Below, piece by piece: positions 7,531-15,833 of a stretch of 34,289 nucleotides of DNA; the stretch's first letter is position 1, and every line of letters begins with the position of its first letter. The position numbers were made by a program, and so were the translations under genes. This DNA comes from an uncultured Mycoplasma sp. Its GTDB lineage: Bacteria; Bacillota_I; Bacilli_A; RF39; UBA660. The stretch lies in the NCBI GenBank assembly GCA_946500895.1, contig CAMMXG010000015.1, positions 1 through 34,289 on the forward strand, given 5' to 3'. The notes under the pieces are model-generated. The model worked only from the letters and a program-made list of their open reading frames with translations, did no database searches and was not told the DNA's origin.

Positions 7531-8981
7531 TATCGTACCTCCTTAGCAATTTGACCTTTATATGGCATTTTTGATTCTAATGTATAAGCAATATTTAAGA
7601 TATTTTCATCATCGTAACAGTTTCCAGTTAGATTAATTCCAACAGGTAAATCATTTACAAACCCATTGGGAATTGTTATAGATGGAAAGCCACCAAAGTT
7701 TCCTATTTGTAAATGTTCTTCTAAAACATTTGCGTTTTCATCAATAACATCTTTATCTTCATCAAATTTTTTAGCAGGCCCACTTGATACTGGTAAAATT
7801 AGGGCATCATACTCTTTAAATAATTCTTTCATTTTATCAACGATTAATCTTCTTACCCTTTGGGCATTTTTAAAATAACGTTCTTGGTTTTCTTTTTGTA
7901 AAACATAAGAGCCTATGACAAATCTTCTTTTAATTAAAGGAGAAAAGCCGATAGTACGATGGTCTTTCATCATTTCAAATACATTTTTCTTATCACTTCT
8001 TGGACCAAAGATAATACCCGTTAAATTAGACATATTACTAGTTGACTCAGCACAAGAAATAACTACATATACAGAAGGAATAGCATTTAATAAGTTTTGG
8101 TCTATGCTAACTTCTTCTACCATTGCACCCTCTTCTTTTAAGAACTCTAATGTATGAAAGAAGTTTTTTAAATGAGATTTTAATTCTTCGGTTGCATTCG
8201 GATAATTATTGATATCACATATTTCTTTAATATAAAATAACTTTTTTCCTTTGATATTGCCAGTTAGAGCTTCCTGTAAGTGAATATTACTAGAATCCCA
8301 ACTTGTCATATCGTTTTTATCAATTCCTTTCATGATATCTGTTACAATTGCTGCATCTTCGACACTTCTCGTTAGAACCCCACAATGGTCTAGACTACTA
8401 GCAAAAGGAAATAAACCATATCGGGATAACATACCATAAGTTGGTTTGTAGCCTACAATCCCACAAAAAGCTGCCGGCTTCCGAATAGAGTCTCCAGTAT
8501 CGCTACCTAAAGCAAAAGGATAGACACCACTTGCAACTGCGCAAGCTGACCCGGCTGAGGACCCAGCACACATTCTTGTTTTATCCCAAGGATTTAATAC
8601 TGGTCCTGTATGGCAAGTTGTTCCTGTTCCGCCCATACCGAATTCATCTAAAGCTGTTTTATTAGTCATAATAGCACCAGCATCTAATAATTTTTGAACG
8701 ACCGTGGCAGTATAAAATGGCACATAGTTTTTGAGAGTATTAGAAGAACCCGTAGATAATACATCTTTAGTAGAATAATTATCTTTGACACCAAAAGGAA
8801 TTCCATATATAAACGAATCAGTTACTTTCCCTTCTTTAGCATCATCACAAATAGTTACAAAAGCATTATATTTTTGCTCTACTTCATGGGATTTTTGGAT
8901 GGATTCTTTTACTAATTCTTCACTTGTTATTTTTCCCCTTTTTAATAAGTCATGGAGTTCTAAAATACTTTTATCCATCAT
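7530..8981 (-). CDS. gatA: aspartyl/glutamyl-tRNA amidotransferase subunit A
   Basis: 483 residues of the amidase-signature family. The Ser-cisSer-Lys triad regions are visible: Lys66 in GVKDNYST, the serine-rich loop CAGSSAGSACAVASG (138-152) and the nucleophile Ser165 in GSDTGDSIRKPA. GatA releases ammonia from glutamine for use by GatB. The nucleophile loop reads DTGDSIRK where the common form is DTGGSIRQ, so a Gly next to the nucleophile is Asp here. It starts one base after gatC; of the two adjacent ATGs the first is used here. Confidence 0.96.
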   Translation of the reverse strand: MMDKSILELHDLLKRGKITSEELVKESIQKSHEVEQKYNAFVTICDDAKEGKVTDSFIYGIPFGVKDNYSTKDVLSTGSSNTLKNYVPFYTATVVQKLLDAGAIMTNKTALDEFGMGGTGTTCHTGPVLNPWDKTRMCAGSSAGSACAVASGVYPFALGSDTGDSIRKPAAFCGIVGYKPTYGMLSRYGLFPFASSLDHCGVLTRSVEDAAIVTDIMKGIDKNDMTSWDSSNIHLQEALTGNIKGKKLFYIKEICDINNYPNATEELKSHLKNFFHTLEFLKEEGAMVEEVSIDQNLLNAIPSVYVVISCAESTSNMSNLTGIIFGPRSDKKNVFEMMKDHRTIGFSPLIKRRFVIGSYVLQKENQERYFKNAQRVRRLIVDKMKELFKEYDALILPVSSGPAKKFDEDKDVIDENANVLEEHLQIGNFGGFPSITIPNGFVNDLPVGINLTGNCYDDENILNIAYTLESKMPYKGQIAKEVR

Positions 8982-8982
8982 T

Positions 8983-9279
8983 TTAATCCACCACCTTTGG
9001 TACTTCTATTTCTCTGCCATCTGTTTTACCAGCATTTCTTAACGCCTCTTCAATAGGAATGGATGGTTCTGCTACATCTTTCCTTAACTCATAAGTAAAA
9101 TCATCAAGAGCATGAGTCATTGGTTCTACTTGAACAATATTAGGTATTTTATTGATTAAATCAATACTTTTATCTATTGCTTCAAATTCATCTAATACCA
9201 TTTTATTTTCTTCATCTGTTAGGCCAATAAGAAGCTTTTCAGCATAATCATCAACCATTTCTTTGGTAAATTTATTCAT
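8983..9279 (-). CDS. gatC: aspartyl/glutamyl-tRNA amidotransferase subunit C
   Basis: 98 residues, the usual GatC length. The N-terminal helix pair (VDDYAEKLLIGLTDEENKMVLDEFEAI) is followed by VEPMTHALD, the family's VxPMxH segment, and a C-terminal FxVPKVVD-like tail (IEVPKVVD). GatC is the small scaffold that wraps GatA and GatB together. Its ATG overlaps the end of the upstream kinase gene by four bases (ATGA), which indicates translational coupling. Confidence 0.93.
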   Translation of the reverse strand: MNKFTKEMVDDYAEKLLIGLTDEENKMVLDEFEAIDKSIDLINKIPNIVQVEPMTHALDDFTYELRKDVAEPSIPIEEALRNAGKTDGREIEVPKVVD

Positions 9280-9833
9280 TCTTTCGTCCTTTCTATTTCT
9301 TTTAGGATTTCTTCTAAACGATTTTTAAAATCATCAATCGTTTTATTATTATCAATATAATAATCAGCATAAGCAATGGGGCCAGCTTTCGCAATATTTT
9401 CAATTTCCGAAATATCTCTTTTTATGGCTTCTTTTTCATTAAATGGCCTAATAGGGCGATTTTTTAATCTATCATACCTTAGCTTTCTATCTACAATAAT
9501 GGCAATAGAAGTCATTTCATCACCAAATTCATTCTTTAATATTTTTAATTCATCCCATGAATATAAGCCATCTAATACAACGTTATTAGTTTCGGCTAAT
9601 TCTTTAATTTTAGGAAGCAAAAGAATTGCATAAGCACCCATTCCTAGTTCACTTCTTAATTTTTCCCGCATGTATTTTTCATTTTCTGGAGTATCTTCTA
9701 AGCCTTCTTCTTTTAACTTTTCTAAAGTTACACCTCCAAAATAAACTTTTTTAAACTCTTTTTCTTCTAGTAGATTACATGCAACAGATTTCCCGGAACC
9801 ACACATTCCCACAATGGCAATTATTTTGTTCAT
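9276..9833 (-). CDS. UPF0200-like P-loop kinase (dephospho-CoA/adenylate kinase-like)
   Basis: 185 residues of a P-loop NMP-kinase-like fold. Walker A is GMCGSGKS (9-16), followed by FGGVTLEKLKEEGLEDTPENEKYMREKLRSELGMGAYA. That block matches the pattern of the UPF0200 family, better known in archaea, with gGLxxTPEN...LRxxxGMxAxA, more than bacterial CoaE. A lid-like RLKNRPIRPFN segment (about 127-137) follows. The substrate is unknown; a nucleotide or CoA precursor is possible. It lies between asnS and gatC and overlaps gatC by four bases, so it is co-translated with tRNA-charging genes. The functional link, if any, is not known. Confidence 0.75.
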   Translation of the reverse strand: MNKIIAIVGMCGSGKSVACNLLEEKEFKKVYFGGVTLEKLKEEGLEDTPENEKYMREKLRSELGMGAYAILLLPKIKELAETNNVVLDGLYSWDELKILKNEFGDEMTSIAIIVDRKLRYDRLKNRPIRPFNEKEAIKRDISEIENIAKAGPIAYADYYIDNNKTIDDFKNRLEEILKEIERTKE

Positions 9834-9842
9834 CTCATCCTC

Positions 9843-11207
9843 CTAAAATTCACAGTTTTTTGGTGTTCTTGGATAAGGGATAACATCACGGATATTATCT
9901 ACACCTGTAAGATATATAAGTAAGCGCTCAAAGCCCATTCCAAATCCTGAATGAATACAACCTCCATATTTTCTTAAGTTTAAATACCAATCCATAGAAG
10001 ACGTATCCATGTTCATTTCTTTCATTCGCGCTACTAATTTATCGTAATTTTCTTCTCTTTGACTACCGCCCATTAATTCACCAGCACCTGGTACTTCAAG
10101 GTCAACCGCTGCAACAGTTTTACCATCTAAATTTTGTTTCATATAGAATGCTTTAATATCTTTCGGCCAATTTTTAATAAATACTGGTCCATTAAAATAT
10201 TCCGTAAGATATTTTTCGTGTTCTTTCGCAATATCTTCACCATATTCCGGCGTAAATTCCCATTTTACATCCGCCTTTTTAAGAATTGTGATTGCTTCTT
10301 CATGATTGATACGAGTAAATTTACTAGAAACTAATTTTTCCAATTTTTCTTTTAGGCCTTTTTCTACAAATTCATTAAAGAAATTAATCTCTAATGGGGC
10401 ATTGTCTAAAACATATTTTACAATATATTTTAACATATCTTCCATGATATCCATATCACCCTCTAAATCACAAAAGGCAATTTCCGGTTCAATCATCCAG
10501 AATTCAGAAGCATGCGTTTTCGTATTGGAGTTTTCAGCTCTAAAGGTAGGTCCAAAAGTATATGTTTTTTTGAAAGCCATCGCAAAAGTTTCGGCTTCTA
10601 ATTGACCACTTACGGTTAAATTAGTCATCTTACCAAAGAAGTCTTTGCTATAGTCTATTTCTCCTTTTAATTTATCTAAAGGAAGAGTAGTTACTTGAAA
10701 CATCTCACCAGCACCCTCACAATCACTGGCAGTAATTAAGGGAGCATGAAAGTATACATATCCTCTATCTTGAAAGTATTTATGAATGGCATAAGCAGCA
10801 ATACTTCTTACTCTAAATACAGCTTGAAAAAGATTTGTTCTTGGTCTTAAGTAAGCTTGTTCACGTAAAAATTCTCTAGTGTGACGCTTTGGCTGAATTG
10901 GATAATCTTCAGGACAAGCTCCAAGTAGCTTAATGCTTGTTGCTTGCATTTCGTAAGCTTGATTTCCTTTAGAGGGAGTAATAATACCCTTTGCTTCAAT
11001 CGCACTTCCTACTAACAATTTTTTTATTTCGGAAAAATTATCTAGACTCTCATCATAGACAATTTGTAAGTGTTCAAATGTTGTTCCATCAGAAAAGTCG
11101 ATGAAGCCAAACGTTTTTTGATCACGATGAAGCCTGATCCAACCTTCTACTTTTATTTCTTTATCTTTATATTCTTCAATATTTAAAAATAAATCTCTTA
11201 AATCCAT
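9843..11207 (-). CDS. asnS: asparaginyl-tRNA synthetase
   Basis: 454 residues of class IIb synthetase. The N-terminal OB anticodon-binding domain includes IKVEGWIRLHRDQKTFGFIDFSDGT. Motif 2 is GPTFRAENSNTKTHASEFWMIEPE, and motif 3 is the C-terminal GFGMGFERLLIYLTG...RDVIPYPRTP, with the AsnRS ending YPRTPKNCEF. It charges tRNA(Asn) with Asn. Its presence beside gatCAB suggests that Asn-tRNA does not need the transamidation route here. The gene is spaced ten bases from aspS, with a good binding site (AGGAGGATC). Confidence 0.97.
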   Translation of the reverse strand: MDLRDLFLNIEEYKDKEIKVEGWIRLHRDQKTFGFIDFSDGTTFEHLQIVYDESLDNFSEIKKLLVGSAIEAKGIITPSKGNQAYEMQATSIKLLGACPEDYPIQPKRHTREFLREQAYLRPRTNLFQAVFRVRSIAAYAIHKYFQDRGYVYFHAPLITASDCEGAGEMFQVTTLPLDKLKGEIDYSKDFFGKMTNLTVSGQLEAETFAMAFKKTYTFGPTFRAENSNTKTHASEFWMIEPEIAFCDLEGDMDIMEDMLKYIVKYVLDNAPLEINFFNEFVEKGLKEKLEKLVSSKFTRINHEEAITILKKADVKWEFTPEYGEDIAKEHEKYLTEYFNGPVFIKNWPKDIKAFYMKQNLDGKTVAAVDLEVPGAGELMGGSQREENYDKLVARMKEMNMDTSSMDWYLNLRKYGGCIHSGFGMGFERLLIYLTGVDNIRDVIPYPRTPKNCEF

Positions 11208-11217
11208 TTTGATCCTC

Positions 11218-12951
11218 CTAATCTCTTATTTTAATGTGTAACTCTCTTAATTGTCGTTCTTCTAGTTCGTTTGGACTTCCCATAAGTAGGTCCATTCCAC
11301 TTACATTTGGCGGGAATACTTGTACTTCTCTTAAGTTCTCTTCTTCGGTTAAAAGCATAATAATTCGGTCTATTCCAGGAGCCATACCAGCATGAGGAGG
11401 TGCTCCAAATTGGAAAGCAGTATATAAAGAACGGAATTTATTTTTGATGGTTTCTTCATTGTAACCAGCAATATCAAAAGCTTTTTTCATGATTTCAATA
11501 TCGTGGTTTCTAACGGCGCCACTAGCCATTTCATTGCCATTACAAACAAAATCGTATTGATTTGCGACAATGTCACCCGGATTCATATTTTCTAAAGATT
11601 CTAAACCACCTTTTGGCATACTAAATGGATTATGTCCAAAATCCCATTTTTCATCTTCTTCATTCCATTCATACATTGGGAAATCATTAATAATGCAAAA
11701 TTCAAAAACATTTTTATCAATTAAATCTAATTCTTCACCGAGTTTTGTTCTTAAAGTGCCACATATTTTTTCAATATTTTTGGTGCCTGCTAAAATAAAG
11801 ACAACATTTCCTGCTTCTAATTTCAATGTTTCTTTTAAGGCCTCAATTTCCCTTTCGCTTAAAAACTTGGTAATCGTTGATTTTAAGTTTAAGTCTTCTT
11901 CTACTTTGATGTAAGCTAACCCTTCAGCACCTTTTTCTTTGATCCATTCCTCAAGTTTTTTGTACCAAGAATTTGGTTTATCCATTCTTTCTACTTTAAT
12001 TGAGCGTACGCATTTTTCTTTAAATCCATTAAATGTGGTATCTTTAAAAATTTCGGTTATATCTTCAATGATTAATGGGTTTCTTAAATCTGGTTTATCA
12101 CTACCATATTTGAGCATGGCTTCTTTATAAGGAATTCGTCTAAATGGTCTTGGTGATACCTTTTTGTTGCTGAAATGAGTAAATAATTCATAAAAAACGG
12201 TTTCGCCTACTTCATAGACGTCTTCTTCGGTTGCAAAACTCATTTCAAAGTCTAATTGATAGAATTCAAGAGTACGGTCAGCACGACAATCTTCGTCCCG
12301 GAAGCATGGGGCAATTTGGAAGTAACGATTAAATCCAGATACCATTAAAAGTTGCTTATATATTTGAGGTGCTTGAGGCAAAGCATAAAATTTTCCTTTA
12401 TAATTTCTTGAGGGAATAACAAAATCTCTTGCACCTTCTGGACTTGATGCTGTGATAATTGGTGTTGTAATTTCGGTAAAATTTAATCCCTTCATAATAC
12501 TTCTAATGTAATCTATAACTTGAGTTCTAAATAATATTTTGTTGTGTACTTCAGGATTTCTTAAATCTAGATAACGATATTTAAGCCGTGTTTCTTCACT
12601 TGCTTCTTTGCTTCTGTTAATTTCAAAGGGTAATACATTTGCACATTTACCTAAAACTGTAATTTCTTCTAAAAGAATCTCAATTTCACCAGTTTTCATA
12701 TTAGGGTTAATATCTTTTTCTCTTAAAGCAACTTTTCCAGTAATCGTAACGGTTGATTCTCTAGTTAAATTTTCTATTTTCTCTATATCCTCACTAATTA
12801 CTTGCACAATTCCTGATTCATCACGAATGGTTAGAAAACATAAACTTCCTAAATTACGAATGGAATTAATCCAACCAGCAATTCTGATCGTTTTTCCTAC
12901 ATCTTCTTTGGTAATTTCCCCACAATATCTGTTTCTATATATATTTTCCAT
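11218..12951 (-). CDS. aspS: aspartyl-tRNA synthetase (bacterial type)
   Basis: 577 residues, matching bacterial AspRS with its GAD insertion domain (about 290-400). The OB domain begins at about residue 20 (IRIAGWINSIRNLG). Motif 1 is around YRYLDLRNPEV, motif 2 is FRDEDCRADRTLEFYQLDFEMSF, and motif 3 is GMAPGIDRIIMLL. It charges tRNA(Asp). It follows the HisRS-like gene by nine bases. The hisS-aspS order is the usual Firmicutes pair, and both lie under the T-box at 13800-14016. Confidence 0.97.
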   Translation of the reverse strand: MENIYRNRYCGEITKEDVGKTIRIAGWINSIRNLGSLCFLTIRDESGIVQVISEDIEKIENLTRESTVTITGKVALREKDINPNMKTGEIEILLEEITVLGKCANVLPFEINRSKEASEETRLKYRYLDLRNPEVHNKILFRTQVIDYIRSIMKGLNFTEITTPIITASSPEGARDFVIPSRNYKGKFYALPQAPQIYKQLLMVSGFNRYFQIAPCFRDEDCRADRTLEFYQLDFEMSFATEEDVYEVGETVFYELFTHFSNKKVSPRPFRRIPYKEAMLKYGSDKPDLRNPLIIEDITEIFKDTTFNGFKEKCVRSIKVERMDKPNSWYKKLEEWIKEKGAEGLAYIKVEEDLNLKSTITKFLSEREIEALKETLKLEAGNVVFILAGTKNIEKICGTLRTKLGEELDLIDKNVFEFCIINDFPMYEWNEEDEKWDFGHNPFSMPKGGLESLENMNPGDIVANQYDFVCNGNEMASGAVRNHDIEIMKKAFDIAGYNEETIKNKFRSLYTAFQFGAPPHAGMAPGIDRIIMLLTEEENLREVQVFPPNVSGMDLLMGSPNELEERQLRELHIKIRD

Positions 12952-12960
12952 AAGTTCCTC

Positions 12961-13788
12961 CTATAAATTACTAATTATGTAATCAAGTATTTCACTTTCA
13001 TCTACTTTTGTTTCTTCTTTGGTTAGATTATCTTTTACAGTAATCATTCCTTTTTGAAGATCTTCATTATTTAATAAAATAACCATGCGAGCATTTAATT
13101 TATCCGCTTCATTTAATTGCTCATCTAAATTTTTTTCTAAATAGTCCATCTCGGCTGTAATTTCACTCCAACGAATGTCTTGAATTAATCTGATGGCAGT
13201 TAGTTTTTCTTCTTCACTTGTTGCTGTAATGTAAATGTCTATTGCCTTATCGGTTTTAATATTAGAAATACTTTCTAATATTTCTACTACCTTTTCGGTT
13301 GGAATAGATACAGTTACAATATTATTATTGGCTCTTGTACCACTACATAAAACAACTTCTCTATCTTCCTTTTCCGTAACAATTTCAAACACCATTACAT
13401 TATCTTCACTTAAAGAAACTTCGGTTTTATCGTTTTGTTCATAATCGACATCTAGATAATTTAAGTAATTTAGTAACTCTTTTTCTTTTGTATTTATTTT
13501 GATTGTTAAATCCGTAATTCCTATTTCTTCTAAAAAGCGGTAAGCTAGAGATATAATTTCAGCATCAATCATACGTGAGGTAAATCCAATGCTTGTAATT
13601 CCCATTGCCTCTAATTCATTATAATAAAACTTACTTGGCTCACTTTTAATTGCCTCTATTTCTTTGTTGATTTCCTTTGTTGCTGGACTAACTAGTTCAT
13701 AGTTATAGTATTCGCATACCGTTCCAAATACTTTACTTATATAATTGTAATATTTGGCTGTTAAGCCATAAATTGTTTTTGACATCAT
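12961..13788 (-). CDS. degenerate histidyl-tRNA synthetase-like protein
   Basis: 275 residues, against about 420 for HisRS, but an intact open frame. It keeps a motif-1-like start (YYNYISKVFGTVCEYYNYELVSP), a segment like the ADAEVIALA region (MIDAEIISLAYRFLEEIGI), a FEIVTEKEDREVVLCSGTRANN remnant of the YYTG...GGGRYD core, and a complete C-terminal anticodon-binding fold ending NARMVILLNNEDLQKGMITVKD. Missing are motif 2 (FRxERPQxGRxR) and the histidine loop (RGLDYYTG), so it is very unlikely to charge tRNA. It may be a HisZ-like regulatory paralogue, a tRNA-binding partner, or a relic. A functional hisS should exist elsewhere in the genome. The first of two adjacent ATGs follows AAGGAGG directly behind the T-box. 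Confidence 0.75.
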   Translation of the reverse strand: MMSKTIYGLTAKYYNYISKVFGTVCEYYNYELVSPATKEINKEIEAIKSEPSKFYYNELEAMGITSIGFTSRMIDAEIISLAYRFLEEIGITDLTIKINTKEKELLNYLNYLDVDYEQNDKTEVSLSEDNVMVFEIVTEKEDREVVLCSGTRANNNIVTVSIPTEKVVEILESISNIKTDKAIDIYITATSEEEKLTAIRLIQDIRWSEITAEMDYLEKNLDEQLNEADKLNARMVILLNNEDLQKGMITVKDNLTKEETKVDESEILDYIISNL

Positions 13789-13799
13789 TCTATCCTCCT

Positions 13800-14016
13800 T
13801 AAAATAAAAAAACTTAGTAACATAAGGACGAGTATAACCCGCGGTGCCACCTTATTTTACTAAGTACCCTTAAACTTTTATCGCAAAATTTATGCGTTTT
13901 CTAAATTGTGAAAGCTGTCTTTTTAATTATTACACTTTAGGCATTTTCAGCATACTAGCCCTCTCTTGAAAGTGAAACCTAATTATACTCGGTCTTTCTT
14001 TAGAAAAATATTCATA
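13800..14016 (-). promoter_or_regulatory. T-box riboswitch, probably Asp-specific
   Basis: Minus strand leader with the T-box core GGTGGCACCGCGG (about 13839-13851). A long terminator has arms TTACTAAG (13857-13864) and CTTAGTAA (13813-13820), then a T run. Stem I is closed by GAAAG/CTTTC, has the AGTA loop-E motif on its 5' side, an AGAGAGGG element and a GCTG apical motif. Opposite AGTA the specifier position reads AAA-GAC-A, an Asp codon. The TGGN bulge is TGGC, pairing with a G discriminator: tRNA(Asp) and tRNA(Asn) carry G73, tRNA(His) carries C73. Uncharged tRNA(Asp) should therefore turn on the operon. Stem I was folded by eye. Confidence 0.9.
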
Positions 14017-14022
14017 TAGTTC

Positions 14023-14051
14023 ATTTTATTATATTTTTTTTTATTCGTCAA
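14023..14051 (-). promoter_or_regulatory. promoter of the T-box operon
   Basis: Minus strand: -35 TTGACG (14046-14051), 17-nt spacer, -10 TAAAAT (14023-14028). The predicted start is near 14016. The -35 lies just after the stop codon of the upstream gene. Confidence 0.75.
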
Positions 14052-14058
14052 GTATATT

Positions 14059-14709
14059 TTAGCGACGAGAACGAGAATATGCTGCTTTTCTTTCAAATAA
14101 GTTTTCATAATCTAAATTTTCTTTTAACTTATCTTCATATTCCATTATTTCTCTATTTGCTAAGGCAAATAATGACGCTTTAATTACATTTCCATCTTGC
14201 ATTATTTTTTCATATATTGCTTTATATATTTTAGATGAGAGAATATTTTGAAGAATATAATTTTCTGCTTCTTCTTTTTTGTCAAGCTGATTTAACCCAG
14301 GAGTTAGTTTGTTTAAAAAAGTAAAAATATTTAAACCAATATTTTGATTTAATTCTTTTGCTTCCATTTCATCTACTTGCCCATCAAAATTAAAAGCTTC
14401 AATATTTCCTACAGAATCCATAATTACTCCAGATTTATCATCAATTCTCATATAGGTGCGATAAAAGAAATTGATAAAATCTTGATCTAGTTTTGATAAT
14501 GAAGCATAGTCTTCGCTATTTATACTAAAATTACGAAGATTTTTCTTGGTTAGTTTCTTTCCTTTAGGCATTTCTTTTTTTAACCATAAAGTGGCACATC
14601 GGTTAATTAAACCACTTAAATATCCTTCACCTAACCCTATACTTAAATACTTATTATAAAACAATATTAACTCATTTTCATAACTCATAGGAACTGCATT
14701 ATTTTTCAT
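14059..14709 (-). CDS. hypothetical protein, 216 aa, family not recognised
   Basis: No domain recognised. A soluble, mostly helical protein with no membrane segment and a basic C-terminus (ERKAAYSRSRR). The segment NFFYRTYMRIDDKSGVIMDSVGNIEAFNFDGQVDEMEAKELNQNIG shows a mixed region between two helical parts. The start is well fixed: GGAGG lies before the ATG, and a clean promoter (14754-14782) precedes it. It sits alone between the dtd group and the T-box operon. Base composition is like its neighbours. Confidence 0.6.
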   Translation of the reverse strand: MKNNAVPMSYENELILFYNKYLSIGLGEGYLSGLINRCATLWLKKEMPKGKKLTKKNLRNFSINSEDYASLSKLDQDFINFFYRTYMRIDDKSGVIMDSVGNIEAFNFDGQVDEMEAKELNQNIGLNIFTFLNKLTPGLNQLDKKEEAENYILQNILSSKIYKAIYEKIMQDGNVIKASLFALANREIMEYEDKLKENLDYENLFERKAAYSRSRR

Positions 14710-14753
14710 ATGTTTTCCTCCATTTCTTTTTCCCTTTTTAAGGGGTAAAATTG

Positions 14754-14782
14754 ATTATAACAAAAATGAGGAAAATTGTAAA
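14754..14782 (-). promoter_or_regulatory. promoter of the 216-aa hypothetical gene
   Basis: Minus strand: -35 TTTACA (14777-14782), 17-nt spacer, -10 TATAAT (14754-14759). The 5' UTR of about 40 nt contains a small CCCTT/AAGGG palindrome. Confidence 0.7.
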
Positions 14783-14797
14783 GATTGATGTTTGAAA

Positions 14798-15397
14798 CTA
14801 TCTTATTCTTGCTTTAATGGGCATTTCTATTAATTGTTTTAAATAACTTTGGTCTTTTAAGGTAATAATATTGTAGTATGCGTTTTTAAACATTCCGGCT
14901 CGAATTATATCCATTTTATCCATTTTTATTTTTTCTAATTCATGAAATGCATTACTATAAATGTATGATGTTAAAAGCAATTGCCTTAATTCCTTCATTA
15001 ATTTAGAATAATCTATACTCATCTTTTTGAATTCTAAAAACTGAATGGCATGAAGGATATCTAAATTTAGTATAGGTTGCTTTTCATCATTTATAACAAA
15101 TTCTTTTACTACGCCATTTAAAGCAAATATAATATAAGTGTTTTCGTTTACTTGATATTTGATTGTTTCGTTAAATTGGAGATATGTAAGTAAAGTTGGA
15201 TCATTAAAATAGGTTGTTAAATTTAGTTTAGTATTTTCTAATGAAAGTAATTGCTCGTATAAAGATTCAATTTTTTCTTTAGAAAAGAAATTATAATATA
15301 CATTTGCTAAAGCTATACTTAAATTTGTGAAATACTCTGGCGTTTCTAACTCAGTTCCATAAAATTCTAAAGTTGATATTAATTCAACTGTTTCCAT
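14798..15397 (-). CDS. hypothetical protein, 199 aa, family not recognised
   Basis: No family recognised. Soluble and helix-rich, with a central FNETIKYQVNENTYIIFALNGVVKEFVIND strand pair. The ATG comes one base after the dtd stop, so it is probably the last gene of the rel-dtd transcription unit and translationally coupled to it. No membrane segment or signal peptide. Confidence 0.6.
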   Translation of the reverse strand: METVELISTLEFYGTELETPEYFTNLSIALANVYYNFFSKEKIESLYEQLLSLENTKLNLTTYFNDPTLLTYLQFNETIKYQVNENTYIIFALNGVVKEFVINDEKQPILNLDILHAIQFLEFKKMSIDYSKLMKELRQLLLTSYIYSNAFHELEKIKMDKMDIIRAGMFKNAYYNIITLKDQSYLKQLIEMPIKARIR

Positions 15398-15398
15398 A

Positions 15399-15833
15399 TT
15401 AATTTTCTAACATGATGGTAATTGGACCATCATTTGTTATTTTTACCTCCATTTCAGCACCAAAAACTCCCGTTTTGGTAATAACAAACTTATTTAATTC
15501 TTCATTAAATTTTTCATATAATTTGATTGCTTCTTCTCCATTTAAAGCTTCTATATAAGAAGGTCTATTCCCTTTTTTAGTATTTGCATATAGAGTAAAC
15601 TGGCTAATAGATAAAATTTCGCCACCAACATCTAAAATTGATTTGTTCATAATTCCATCTTCATCATCAAATATTCTTAAATTAACTACTTTTTTAGCTA
15701 ATTTTTCAATATCTTCTAAATTATCATTATAAGTAAATCCTACTAACAATACAAGTCCCCTATCAATAGAGTTAATCAGCTTATTATCTACGGATACACT
15801 ACTTTGTTTGCTTCTTTGTACTAATACTTTCAT
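15399..15833 (-). CDS. dtd: D-aminoacyl-tRNA deacylase
   Basis: 144 residues, the standard DTD length. It has the SQFTLYA motif (77-83) followed by KGNRPSYIEA, and the NDGPITI motif (134-140) whose Gly-cisPro enters the active site of the partner subunit. It removes D-amino acids (and glycine) from mischarged tRNAs using RNA-based catalysis in a homodimer. It directly abuts the rel stop codon. The rel-dtd pair is conserved in Firmicutes (relA-yrvI in B. subtilis). Confidence 0.96.
   Translation of the reverse strand: MKVLVQRSKQSSVSVDNKLINSIDRGLVLLVGFTYNDNLEDIEKLAKKVVNLRIFDDEDGIMNKSILDVGGEILSISQFTLYANTKKGNRPSYIEALNGEEAIKLYEKFNEELNKFVITKTGVFGAEMEVKITNDGPITIMLEN

Noticed and set aside
12961-14016. 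His-specific T-box controlling a normal hisS
   Set aside because: No CAC/CAT at the specifier position, TGGC does not fit the C discriminator of tRNA(His), and the protein lacks catalytic motifs.
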